Of a stretch of 55,681 nucleotides of DNA, positions 43,181-50,977 are shown one piece after another. The notes beneath the pieces are model-generated. The model was not told the DNA's origin, searched no databases, and was given only the letters and a program-made list of their open reading frames with translations. Origin of the DNA: Terrimonas_A sp036262095 (GTDB taxonomy: Bacteria; Bacteroidota; Bacteroidia; Chitinophagales; Chitinophagaceae); NCBI GenBank assembly GCA_036262095.1, contig DATAJQ010000291.1, positions 1-55,681 on the forward strand, read 5' to 3'. How positions within the stretch are numbered: position 1 is the first letter of the stretch; each line of letters begins with the position of its first letter. The position numbers and the translations under genes were made by a program.

Positions 43181-43836
43181 TCAAACTGCAGTACCAGCGG
43201 ATGATCACTGTTCCAGCCCAGTTTTATTTTTAATTCCCTGCTGATCCAGTATTCTGCTTCAGGGAAAATATTAAAGCCGTTGATCGTTTTAATGCTGCGC
43301 TCATACATGGCTTCATCGCCACGGAAAAGATCGTTGATGAACACGAACCGGTCATTGATGCCGATCGCTTTGCGCAGGTCTTTTACCGGAGTTTCTTTCA
43401 ATACCTCGGCCAGTTCTGTTTTTACCTGTTTGAGTCTATCGTTCAATGATTCCTGGTCCTGTTTGCCATTGACCTGGTGAGACAGGGTCGGTATTTCATT
43501 CAGCGGATCACTTACAATTTCTTTTTGCAGATTTTCCTGGGTAAAAGAAATGGTTTGCCTTTCTTCTATCACCACGGCTTCCACCACTTCTTTCACTGGT
43601 GCAGGGATTGATCTTTCCTGCGGCTGCGGCGCATAGCGTTCATATTGCAGCGCATCCACGCTCATAGAAGGGGGAAGAACGACAGCCACTTTCGAAGTGC
43701 CCAGGCGCCTGGTACTTTGCTGCTGACTGAGTAATTCACTATGTAAAAGCTGAACAGTGGCAAGTAATTGAGTTGCGTCTGCCTCCTGCGCAACCTGTTG
43801 GTTTAATTTGGATATCAAAGTATGTATTCGTTCCAT
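43153..43836 (-). CDS. Conserved Bacteroidota protein of unknown function
   Basis: 227 residues, no signal peptide or membrane span. The first ~30 residues are helical and Gln-rich (LISKLNQQVAQEADATQLLA), the middle is low-complexity, and the last ~75 residues form a compact, well-conserved-looking domain (IGINDRFVFINDLFRGDEAMY, GFNIFPEAEYWISRELKIKL). I recall similar proteins near thymidine kinase in relatives, but no function is known to me. It is divergent from tdk and converges on waaA with a 28-bp overlap. Confidence 0.75.
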   Translation of the reverse strand: MERIHTLISKLNQQVAQEADATQLLATVQLLHSELLSQQQSTRRLGTSKVAVVLPPSMSVDALQYERYAPQPQERSIPAPVKEVVEAVVIEERQTISFTQENLQKEIVSDPLNEIPTLSHQVNGKQDQESLNDRLKQVKTELAEVLKETPVKDLRKAIGINDRFVFINDLFRGDEAMYERSIKTINGFNIFPEAEYWISRELKIKLGWNSDHPLVLQFDQLVKRRFS

Positions 43837-43841
43837 TGTGC

Positions 43842-43849
43842 TACTTTTG
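43842..43849 (+). promoter_or_regulatory. Candidate -7 box of tdk
   Basis: TACTTTTG fits TAnnTTTG, 76 bp upstream of the tdk start; it lies at the very start of the divergent gap (43837-43925). Confidence 0.35.
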
Positions 43850-43925
43850 ACGGACGGACGTTCCTAAAATTACAAACACTTTGCCAATTAATTGATTACG
43901 CGTTCCGGAATTTAAAATCTTAACA

Positions 43926-44501
43926 ATGTTTATTGAACCCAACCTGAGGGGCGAACGCCGTGGATGGATTGAAGTGATTTGCGGATCGATGTTCAGCGGA
44001 AAAACAGAAGAACTGATCAGGCGTCTGAAAAGAGTAAAGATCGCCAACCTGAAAGTGGAAATATTCAAACCGGCTATTGACACGCGTTATGATGAAATCA
44101 ATATCGTATCGCATGATACCAATGCCATTCATTCCACGCCGATCGATAATTCCCAGAAGTTGCTGCTGCTGGCCCAGGGCGTGGATGTGATCGGGATCGA
44201 TGAGGCACAGTTTTTTGATAATGAGCTGCCCAATGTATGCGATGAGCTGGCTTACAGGGGCATCAGGGTCATTGTGGCAGGGTTAGACATGGATTATACC
44301 GGCAAACCCTTTGGCCAGATGCCTTTCCTGCTGGCTAAAGCCGATTATGTGACCAAACTTCATGCGATCTGTGTTGTTTGCGGACATATAGCCAACTATT
44401 CATACAGGAAAATCCCGAATGAGGACCAGGTGATGCTGGGAGCAACGGATGTGTATGAACCAAGGTGCCGTATCTGTTATAACGCGAATAAGCACGAATA
44501 A
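43926..44501 (+). CDS. tdk: Thymidine kinase (type II)
   Basis: Phosphorylates thymidine in nucleotide salvage. 191 residues, standard. Walker A-type P-loop GSMFSGKTEELIRRLKR, the catalytic Glu in GIDEAQFF, lasso/thymidine loop region (LDMDYTGKPFGQMPFLLA), and four zinc-binding Cys in CVVCGH and CRICYN. A 122-bp repeat-rich gap separates it from ccmB. Confidence 0.96.
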   Translation: MFIEPNLRGERRGWIEVICGSMFSGKTEELIRRLKRVKIANLKVEIFKPAIDTRYDEINIVSHDTNAIHSTPIDNSQKLLLLAQGVDVIGIDEAQFFDNELPNVCDELAYRGIRVIVAGLDMDYTGKPFGQMPFLLAKADYVTKLHAICVVCGHIANYSYRKIPNEDQVMLGATDVYEPRCRICYNANKHE

Positions 44502-44623
44502 GAACTGCGGAAGAGATGGGGCTGTAAGGGCCACGAACGGCGCGAATGGCCTCCTCAAGTTGAAGAATAATAACGTTGCGTTCTTTGCGTAACGTTGCGA
44601 ACCTTGCGATACATTAAATTGAC
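44502..44623. repeat. Two intergenic repeat units (families B and C)
   Basis: 44529-44551 is a near-palindrome of the CCATTCGCGCC type (GGCCACGAACGGC / GCGAATGGCC), related to 55029-55046 and the patch at 6155-6250. 44572-44612 is TTTGCG-rich (ACGTTGCGTTCTTTGCGTAA) and matches the element at 7876-7895 at 18 of 19 positions over the core. No gene is present in the gap. Confidence 0.6.
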
Positions 44624-45280
44624 ATGAATTCTGTACGTCATATATATACGCTTTTAAAGAAGGATTTGCTGTTGGAGATACGGCAGCAATATAGTTTTTA
44701 TGGAATACTGTTATATATAGGTGCTACGGTGTTTGTACTTTTTATGGCGGTGGATGAGCCTGAGAGCCGTGTATGGAACGGCTTGTTCTGGGTGATACAG
44801 TTGTTTATTTGCATCAATGCTGTGGCAAAAAGCTTTTTGCAGGAGAGTAGGGGGCGGATGCTGTACTTCTACTCGATCTCATCGCCGGGAAGTTTTGTGC
44901 TGGCCAAGCTTTTGTTCAATTCAGGGCTGATGTTGCTGATGAGCCTGCTCAGCCTGTTGCTTTTCACTATGTTTTTTGGCAATCCGATGGTGAAAGCAGG
45001 GGCTTTTATCGGGTTGGTGCTGCTGGGAGGCTGGAGTTTGAGCCTGATCTTTACTTTTTTAGCGGCTATAGCAGCCCGGGCCCAGCAGAATGCGGCGATC
45101 ATGGCCGTGTTGGGGTTCCCCCTGATCATTCCCCAGCTATTGCTGCTGATGAAGATCTCCAATGCAGCTTTCAACCCTATTTTGACCATACATGCCAGTA
45201 ATGTGCTGCTATTGATAGCGCTGGATGTTATGGTAATCATCCTTTCTGTAATTCTTTTCCCCTTTCTTTGGAAAGACTGA
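44624..45280 (+). CDS. ccmB: Heme exporter / cytochrome c maturation protein CcmB
   Basis: Membrane subunit of the CcmAB(C) ABC transporter releasing holo-CcmE during cytochrome c maturation. 218 residues, six predicted spans. The start KKDLLLEIRQQYSFYGILLY, QESRGRMLYFYSISSPG and the AFIGLVLLGGWSLSLIF to FPLIIPQLLLLMK core are typical. The ATPase partner CcmA is not in the window. Followed by ccmC after 180 bp that hold a family A repeat. Confidence 0.88.
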   Translation: MNSVRHIYTLLKKDLLLEIRQQYSFYGILLYIGATVFVLFMAVDEPESRVWNGLFWVIQLFICINAVAKSFLQESRGRMLYFYSISSPGSFVLAKLLFNSGLMLLMSLLSLLLFTMFFGNPMVKAGAFIGLVLLGGWSLSLIFTFLAAIAARAQQNAAIMAVLGFPLIIPQLLLLMKISNAAFNPILTIHASNVLLLIALDVMVIILSVILFPFLWKD

Positions 45281-45290
45281 TGATAATTCA

Positions 45291-45357
45291 AAATTCAAAA
45301 GCAAAAAATCAAAAAAAGGGGCTTTATTTTGAATTTTTACTTTTTACTTTTGAATTT
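45291..45357. repeat. Inverted repeat, family A copy 2
   Basis: Left arm 45291-45314 (AAATTCAAAAGCAAAAAATC...) and right arm 45327-45357 are imperfect reverse complements. The right arm contains TACTTTTG (45345-45352), 109 bp before the ccmC start, pointing toward it. The remaining gap, 45358-45460, shows nothing recognisable. Confidence 0.65.
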
Positions 45358-45460
45358 GGCCTCCGCTAAATTCCGCAAGAAGGAAATTTTGTGCAGGATT
45401 AACGCGGCAGTCTTAATTTTGTGCACTTTTCGGCCTCCTTTCTAATTGAAAGACAAACCA

Positions 45461-46174
45461 ATGACCCGTAAAAAATATATGATTTCCCGGTGGTGGTGGA
45501 AGATACTCTGTATCGTGTTGCTCCTCTTCACTTTTATTAAAGGCTTGCTGGTAAAGATCCCGAACCTTCCTGCACTGGAAGAGACCAGCCGCAACCTGTT
45601 CTTCCACGTGGCCATGTGGATGGCAATGATGTCGCTGTTTACCGTTTCCCTGGTGAATGCTATCCGTTATCTCCGCACTTTCAATCTTAAATATGATGTC
45701 TATGCACGGCAATATGCTGTAGTAGGGATCGTTTTTGGTATGCTGGGTTATGCCACCGGCGCCATTTGGATGAGTTATACCTGGGCTGACCCCAATAATC
45801 CTCTTTTTCAATCGTTCGGAGCATTGGCGAGGGAGCCCAAACTGATCGGGGCAGCTATTGCACTGCTGATCTATTTTGCGTATCTCGTGTTGAGGGATTC
45901 CATTCATGATATGGATAAACGCGCAAGGATCAGTGCAGTGTACAACATATTTGCTTATGCCATGTTGTTTCCTTCTATCTGGATCGTGCCGCGCTTATTG
46001 CCCAGTTTGCACCCAGGCCAGGAAGGAAACCCGGCAATGAATTTTAATGATGTGAGCCCGGAAATGCGACTGGTGGAATTACCTGCTTTTATCGGCTGGA
46101 CACTGCTCGGCGTCTGGATCACCACGCTTAAAATACGCATGAGTTTATGGAAAGAAAAAAGATTGACCGCATGA
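45461..46174 (+). CDS. ccmC: Cytochrome c biogenesis protein CcmC/CcsA family
   Basis: Heme-handling membrane protein with about six spans; 237 residues from the ATG at 45461 (MTRKKYMISRWWWKIL). A TTG five codons upstream is less likely. The heme-binding WWD-like tract is AIWMSYTWADPNNP, a variant of the usual WGxxWxWD, and a conserved His occurs at SRNLFFHVAMWMA with another at SLHPGQEGNP. The stop overlaps the ccmD-like start (ATGA). The mixture with ccmB implies a system I maturation pathway. Confidence 0.85.
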   Translation: MTRKKYMISRWWWKILCIVLLLFTFIKGLLVKIPNLPALEETSRNLFFHVAMWMAMMSLFTVSLVNAIRYLRTFNLKYDVYARQYAVVGIVFGMLGYATGAIWMSYTWADPNNPLFQSFGALAREPKLIGAAIALLIYFAYLVLRDSIHDMDKRARISAVYNIFAYAMLFPSIWIVPRLLPSLHPGQEGNPAMNFNDVSPEMRLVELPAFIGWTLLGVWITTLKIRMSLWKEKRLTA

Positions 46175-46392
46175 AAAAAATAAAATTATTCCTTTCTCTG
46201 TTAGTAGTACTCCTTTTTGCGGCGGTTGCACAGGCCCAGAATGTAGCGGGCGAATCCTCTTTCGGACAAACCATGCGCAGCAATGGCCGCATTTATGTGG
46301 TGATCGCTGTGATGACGACCATCCTTGTCGGCCTGTTCCTTTACCTGATCAGGCTTGATAAAAAGGTCAGCAAGCTGGAAAAAGAAGCGTGA
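46171..46392 (+). CDS. Small membrane protein, CcmD-like
   Basis: 73 residues starting at the ATG that overlaps the ccmC stop codon, so translationally coupled. It has a signal-like N-terminus (KLFLSLLVVLLFAAVAQAQ) and one membrane span (IYVVIAVMTTILVGLFLYLIR) followed by a charged tail (KKVSKLEKEA), the layout of CcmD, which holds heme-loaded CcmE to CcmC. Short length limits the call. ccmE and ccmF do not follow. Confidence 0.7.
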   Translation: MKKIKLFLSLLVVLLFAAVAQAQNVAGESSFGQTMRSNGRIYVVIAVMTTILVGLFLYLIRLDKKVSKLEKEA

Positions 46393-46395
46393 CCC

Positions 46396-46509
46396 AATTC
46401 AAAAGTCAAAATGCAAAATTTAAAAGTCAAAATGTAAACCTTAACGCAAAGTTTCCTTCCTGCTCAGTGAGGATCATCTTTTGCATTTTTACTTTTGAAT
46501 TTTGAATTA
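46396..46509. repeat. Inverted repeat, family A copy 3
   Basis: Arms 46396-46418 and 46479-46501 are reverse complements with one mismatch over 23 bp. A third partial copy (TTTAAAAGTCAAAATGTAAA, 46419-46438) sits in the loop. The right arm carries TACTTTTG at 46490-46497, 55 bp before the gdhA start, which is a plausible -7 box for that gene. Confidence 0.75.
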
Positions 46510-46552
46510 TCATAACAATTACGATTGCTATTCGAAAACAAAAATCAGAATC

Positions 46553-47971
46553 ATGTCAGAAAAGCATTACAGTTTCTTTAACTCTGTTGAAAAGAGTTTC
46601 GACAAAGCTGCAAAGTTTACCAAATGGGATCCAGGTATCCTGGAGCAGATCAAAGCTTGCAACGCCATTTACAGTATGAAATTTCCCGTTAAAAGGGATT
46701 CAGGTGCTATTGAAGTAATAGAAGCATACCGTGTGCAACACTCACATCATAAAACTCCCTGTAAAGGCGGTATCCGTTTCGCTGCAGAAGTGAACCAGGA
46801 TGAAGTGATGGCACTCGCCGCATTGATGACCTACAAATGCGCTATCGTGAACGTTCCTTTTGGTGGAGGTAAAGGCGGTATCAAGATCAATCCCCGCGAA
46901 TACACTCCATTTGAACTGGAAAAGATCACCCGTCGTTATACATCCGAACTGATCAAGAAAAAATTCATCGGACCGGGCACCGACGTTCCTGCTCCCGATT
47001 ATGGTACCGGCGAACGTGAAATGGCCTGGATACTGGACACCTACACTACCATGCACCCCGGTGAGATCGATGCAGCGGGTTGCGTAACAGGTAAGCCTGT
47101 ATCACAAGGCGGTGTTCGCGGCCGTCGCGAAGCTACAGGTCTGGGCGTGTTCTTTGGTTTGCGTGAAGTATGCAATATGCCTGATATCATGGCCAAACTT
47201 GGAATGAGCGTTGGCGTGGAAGGAAAAAGGATCGTGGTCCAGGGATTGGGTAATGTAGGTTATCATACCGCTAAATTCTTCCAGAATGCGGGTGCCCTGA
47301 TCACCGGCCTGGCAGAATACGAAGGCGCTATTGTCAGCGATAAAGGCCTTGACGTGGATGAAGTATTCAACCACCGCAAAAAGACCGGTTCCATCCTCAA
47401 TTTCCCCGGTGCTACCAACCTGGCAAAAAATACCGATGCGCTGGAAGTGGAATGTGATATCCTGATCCCTGCAGCATTGGAGAATGTGATCAATGGAGAG
47501 AATGCACCAAGGGTAAAAGCAAAACTGATCGGTGAAGCGGCAAATGGCCCTCTCACCCCTGAAGCAGATGAAGTGTTTTCTAAAAAAGGAATCATCGTTG
47601 TTCCCGACATGTACCTGAACGCGGGTGGTGTAACCGTTTCTTATTTCGAATGGTTGAAAAATCTCAGCCACGTTCGTTACGGACGGATGGAAAAACGCTT
47701 CAACGAAAACATGAACGCACATATCGTTGGACAAATGGAAAACCTTTCCGGTAAAAAAATGACCGAGAAAGAAAGGGAATACATTGTTCATGGTGCGGAT
47801 GAGGTGGACCTGGTATACAGCGGTCTGGAAGAGACCATGATCACTGCCACCCACGAGATCATGAACGAATGGAAAAACAATCCTGATATCCCCAATATGC
47901 GTACAGCAGCTTATGTGGTTGCCATCAACAAAGTGGCTACCAGCTATGCAGAACTGGGTATCTTCCCATAA
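46553..47971 (+). CDS. Glu/Leu/Phe/Val dehydrogenase (glutamate dehydrogenase)
   Basis: Links nitrogen and carbon metabolism by reversible oxidative deamination of glutamate. 472 residues from the ATG at 46553 (MSEKHYSFFNSVEK); a TTG at 46502 lies in the repeat. Motifs: catalytic lysines in TPCKGGIRFA and PFGGGKGGIKI, catalytic Asp in GTDVPAPDYGTGEREMAW, and the Rossmann segment VVQGLGNVGYHTAKFF. Cofactor preference (NAD or NADP) cannot be decided by eye. It is followed by a strong terminator. Confidence 0.93.
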   Translation: MSEKHYSFFNSVEKSFDKAAKFTKWDPGILEQIKACNAIYSMKFPVKRDSGAIEVIEAYRVQHSHHKTPCKGGIRFAAEVNQDEVMALAALMTYKCAIVNVPFGGGKGGIKINPREYTPFELEKITRRYTSELIKKKFIGPGTDVPAPDYGTGEREMAWILDTYTTMHPGEIDAAGCVTGKPVSQGGVRGRREATGLGVFFGLREVCNMPDIMAKLGMSVGVEGKRIVVQGLGNVGYHTAKFFQNAGALITGLAEYEGAIVSDKGLDVDEVFNHRKKTGSILNFPGATNLAKNTDALEVECDILIPAALENVINGENAPRVKAKLIGEAANGPLTPEADEVFSKKGIIVVPDMYLNAGGVTVSYFEWLKNLSHVRYGRMEKRFNENMNAHIVGQMENLSGKKMTEKEREYIVHGADEVDLVYSGLEETMITATHEIMNEWKNNPDIPNMRTAAYVVAINKVATSYAELGIFP

Positions 47972-47990
47972 TGGATATAAACTTTCCTGG

Positions 47991-48022
47991 ATCCCGGCAG
48001 CATTCCTGCCGGGATTTTTTTT
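47991..48022 (+). terminator. Rho-independent terminator after the glutamate dehydrogenase gene
   Basis: Perfect 10-bp stem ATCCCGGCAG / CTGCCGGGAT with a five-base loop (CATTC) and a T8 run; it starts 20 bp after the stop. Confidence 0.93.
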
Positions 48023-48104
48023 ATCCCTCCTATCTTTTTAACTTAGGTAGCAAAATATATTCTTCCCGTCCGCTCCCTTTTCTTTAACCTACTAAACTTT
48101 TAAT

Positions 48105-48461
48105 ATGAAAAATGTAACCGGATTCGGAGGCTTTTTCTTCCGCTCCAAAGATCCCGATGCAATGGCAGCCTGGTATCAGCAACATTTTGGTATCAATACC
48201 GTAGGCAGCAATGAACTCTGGATACAGCAGGAAGGCCCAACCGTATTTGCTCCTTTTAAGCAGGACACAACCTATTTTGGCAACAATGATCAGCAATTCA
48301 TGATCAATTTCCGGGTGAATGATCTTGATGCACTTTTAAAAGAGCTTTCTGCAGCAGGCGTACGCATCGATGAAAAAAGGCAGGACGAACCTTATGGCAG
48401 ATTTGCCTGGGTATATGATCCCGAAGGCAATAAGATCGAACTCTGGCAACCATTGGAATAA
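48105..48461 (+). CDS. VOC-family (glyoxalase-fold) protein
   Basis: 118 residues with the paired beta-alpha-beta-beta-beta folds of the vicinal oxygen chelate superfamily (GFFFRSKDPDAMAAWYQQHFG; FRVNDLDALLKELSAAGVR; WVYDPEGNKIELWQP). Members include glyoxalase I, dioxygenases and antibiotic-binding proteins. The substrate is unknown. It is 28 bp upstream of the amidase gene, so they may be co-transcribed. Confidence 0.85.
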   Translation: MKNVTGFGGFFFRSKDPDAMAAWYQQHFGINTVGSNELWIQQEGPTVFAPFKQDTTYFGNNDQQFMINFRVNDLDALLKELSAAGVRIDEKRQDEPYGRFAWVYDPEGNKIELWQPLE

Positions 48462-48489
48462 CCCATTCTATTAGTCAATACTGAAACTC

Positions 48490-50121
48490 ATGAAAAGACG
48501 GGATTTTTTAACTGCTTCTGCTATCACTACTGCAGGTATCAGTTCTTTATTCATTTCGTGCAAACCAGGCACTTCCGCAGATACAAAAGCAAAAGAAAAA
48601 ACAAATGATCAGCTACCTGCTTTTGAACTGGATGAAACCGATATCTCTTCTTTGCAGGAAAAGATGGCAGCGGGGGCCTATACATCTGAAAAAATTACTG
48701 ACCTGTATCTCGCCCGCATCCGCGATATAGATCATGCCGGTCCTTCACTTCACTCAGTGATTGAAATAAATCCTGATGCCATTGCAGATGCACGTGTATT
48801 GGATGAAGAAAGAAAAAGCGGCAAAACGAGAGGACCGTTGCATGGCATTCCAGTGTTGCTGAAAGACAATATTGATACAGCAGGAAAGATGCAAACCACG
48901 GCAGGCTCATTGGCGCTCGAAGGTCATATTGCTGCAACGGATGCTTTCCTGGTTAAAAAATTAAGAGACGCAGGTGCTGTTATCCTCGGCAAGACCAATC
49001 TCAGTGAATGGGCTAATTTCAGATCAAACAGGTCCTGTTCAGGCTGGAGCAGCCGCGGCGGGCAAACAAAAAATCCTTATATACTTGATCATAATCCCTG
49101 TGGTTCCAGTTCGGGTTCAGGTGTTGCTGTTGCGGCCAATCTTTGCGTAGTGGCAGTAGGCACAGAAACAGATGGATCCATCACCTGCCCTTCTGCGGTA
49201 AATGGGATTGTTGGTATTAAACCAACAGTAGGTTTGGTTAGCCGCTCTGGCATCATCCCTATTTCTTCCACACAGGACACGGCAGGTCCCATGGCCCGTA
49301 CGGTAAAAGATGCTGCAGTCCTGCTTGGTGTGCTGGCAGGTATTGACAAAACTGATAAAGCAACACTGGAGCAGGAGAAACTGAAAACCAGGACCACTGA
49401 TTATACCAGCTTTCTGCATCCTGAAGGATTGAAAGGAAAAAGGATCGGCATTGAAAAGAAACCGCAGGGAGATAATCCCCTGCTTCATGCATTACAGCAA
49501 AAAGCACTGGAAGTGCTGAAACAGCAAGGTGCTACTATTATTGAAATAGAATATCTTGATGCTATAGGCAAGTTGGGCGATGCAGAGTTTGAGCTGATGC
49601 AATACGAATTCAAAGATGGCTTGAACCGCTATCTTGCCGGCGCCAATGCACGGGTGAAAACACTGGAAGAAGTGATCGCTTTCAACAAAGCCAATGAAAG
49701 CAAGGCTATGCCTTACTTCAAACAGGAGCTACTGGAAAGTTCACAAAAGAAGGAAGGGCTGGATAGCCCTGCATACAAACAGGCAGTACAGAAAAGCCAT
49801 ACAGGCACGCGGAAGATCATTGATGATCTGTTTAAACAACACCAGTTGGATGCACTGGCAGGCCTCACCATGGGACCAGCCTGCAGCATTGATATGATCT
49901 ATGGCGACCGTTGGGGTAATGTGTTCCTTACCCAACCAGCAGCCGCATCCGGCTATCCGCATATCACTGTTCCATGCGGAATGGCATATGATCTGCCGGT
50001 AGGATTCTCATTTTTTGCACAAGCCTACAGCGAACCGGCTCTGATTGAAATGGGATATGCCTATGAGCAGGCAACAAAGAACAGGAAAGTGCCGGCATTC
50101 CGCAAAGCGTTTCTCCCCTGA
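48490..50121 (+). CDS. Amidase-signature family lipoprotein, likely Tat-exported
   Basis: Amidase hydrolysing carboxamide bonds, 543 residues. The catalytic triad is visible: K125 in GIPVLLKDNIDTAG, the cis-Ser in CGSSSGSG (about 206-208) and the nucleophile S230 in TETDGSITCPS. The N-terminus MKRRDFLTASAITTAG has a twin-arginine signal and a lipobox (LFISC, Cys24), so it is probably exported folded and lipidated. Natural amide substrate unknown; a peptidyl or amino-sugar amide is possible. Confidence 0.9.
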   Translation: MKRRDFLTASAITTAGISSLFISCKPGTSADTKAKEKTNDQLPAFELDETDISSLQEKMAAGAYTSEKITDLYLARIRDIDHAGPSLHSVIEINPDAIADARVLDEERKSGKTRGPLHGIPVLLKDNIDTAGKMQTTAGSLALEGHIAATDAFLVKKLRDAGAVILGKTNLSEWANFRSNRSCSGWSSRGGQTKNPYILDHNPCGSSSGSGVAVAANLCVVAVGTETDGSITCPSAVNGIVGIKPTVGLVSRSGIIPISSTQDTAGPMARTVKDAAVLLGVLAGIDKTDKATLEQEKLKTRTTDYTSFLHPEGLKGKRIGIEKKPQGDNPLLHALQQKALEVLKQQGATIIEIEYLDAIGKLGDAEFELMQYEFKDGLNRYLAGANARVKTLEEVIAFNKANESKAMPYFKQELLESSQKKEGLDSPAYKQAVQKSHTGTRKIIDDLFKQHQLDALAGLTMGPACSIDMIYGDRWGNVFLTQPAAASGYPHITVPCGMAYDLPVGFSFFAQAYSEPALIEMGYAYEQATKNRKVPAFRKAFLP

Positions 50122-50185
50122 TACCGGAGAATGCCTGGAAGCATCTTTACTCTTTTTTAATTAGCTTACTGATTCAATCGGATAT

Positions 50186-50959
50186 ATGAAACCTTTATTT
50201 TGCCTGTTATTGCTTATCAGCGTTTGCGCTTCTGCACAGCAAAAAAACTGGAAACTGGTGTGGAGCGATGAATTTGATTATTCCGGTTTGCCTGATTCCA
50301 CCAAATGGACAGCCGAGGTGGGTGGTGATGGCTGGGGAAATAATGAACTGCAGTATTACACTGCCGGCCGCAAGGAGAATGCACGCGTTGAGAACGGCCT
50401 GCTCACCATTGAAGCACATAAGGAAACCTGGAAGGGAAAATCTTATACATCGGCAAGAATGATCACTAAAAACAAAGGCGACTGGCAGTATGGCAAAATA
50501 GAAGTAAAAGCCAAACTGCCCAAAGGCCGGGGCACTTGGCCTGCGATCTGGATGCTGGGTTCTGTACCTGATCTCCGCTGGCCTGATGACGGAGAGATCG
50601 ACATCATGGAACACGTTGGGTTTAACCAGGGTTTTATTCATGGCTCCATACACTGCAAAAAATATTATCACGTCATCAACACACAAAAGACCGATACTAT
50701 AGAAATAAAGGATTGTTCAGAGAACTTTCATGTGTACAGTGTTGAATGGAATAAAGAATCAGTGAAGATCGCAGTGGATGGAAATGTGTTTTTCACATTC
50801 AACAATGAACATACCGGCTATGATGCGTGGCCCTTTGATAATAAAATGTTCCTGCTGCTCAATATTGCAGTAGGTGGCAACTGGGGTGGCCAAAAAGGAG
50901 TGGATGAAAAGATCTGGCCGCAAAAGATGGAGATCGATTATGTTAGGGTGTACCAGTAG
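50186..50959 (+). CDS. Secreted glycoside hydrolase family 16 (beta-glucanase type)
   Basis: Endo-acting beta-glycanase, probably on laminarin or mixed-linkage glucans. 257 residues: signal peptide (cleavage near CASAQQ, residue 18) and a jelly-roll fold. The retaining catalytic motif ExDxxE is intact, E137-I-D139-I-M-E142 in DDGEIDIMEHVG. Other hallmarks: WKLVWSDEFDY, WGNNELQYYT, RGTWPAIWML and NIAVGGNWGG. It ends 18 bp before a convergent gene, without a clear terminator. Confidence 0.93.
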   Translation: MKPLFCLLLLISVCASAQQKNWKLVWSDEFDYSGLPDSTKWTAEVGGDGWGNNELQYYTAGRKENARVENGLLTIEAHKETWKGKSYTSARMITKNKGDWQYGKIEVKAKLPKGRGTWPAIWMLGSVPDLRWPDDGEIDIMEHVGFNQGFIHGSIHCKKYYHVINTQKTDTIEIKDCSENFHVYSVEWNKESVKIAVDGNVFFTFNNEHTGYDAWPFDNKMFLLLNIAVGGNWGGQKGVDEKIWPQKMEIDYVRVYQ

Positions 50960-50977
50960 TTGAATGACCCCCGGCTT

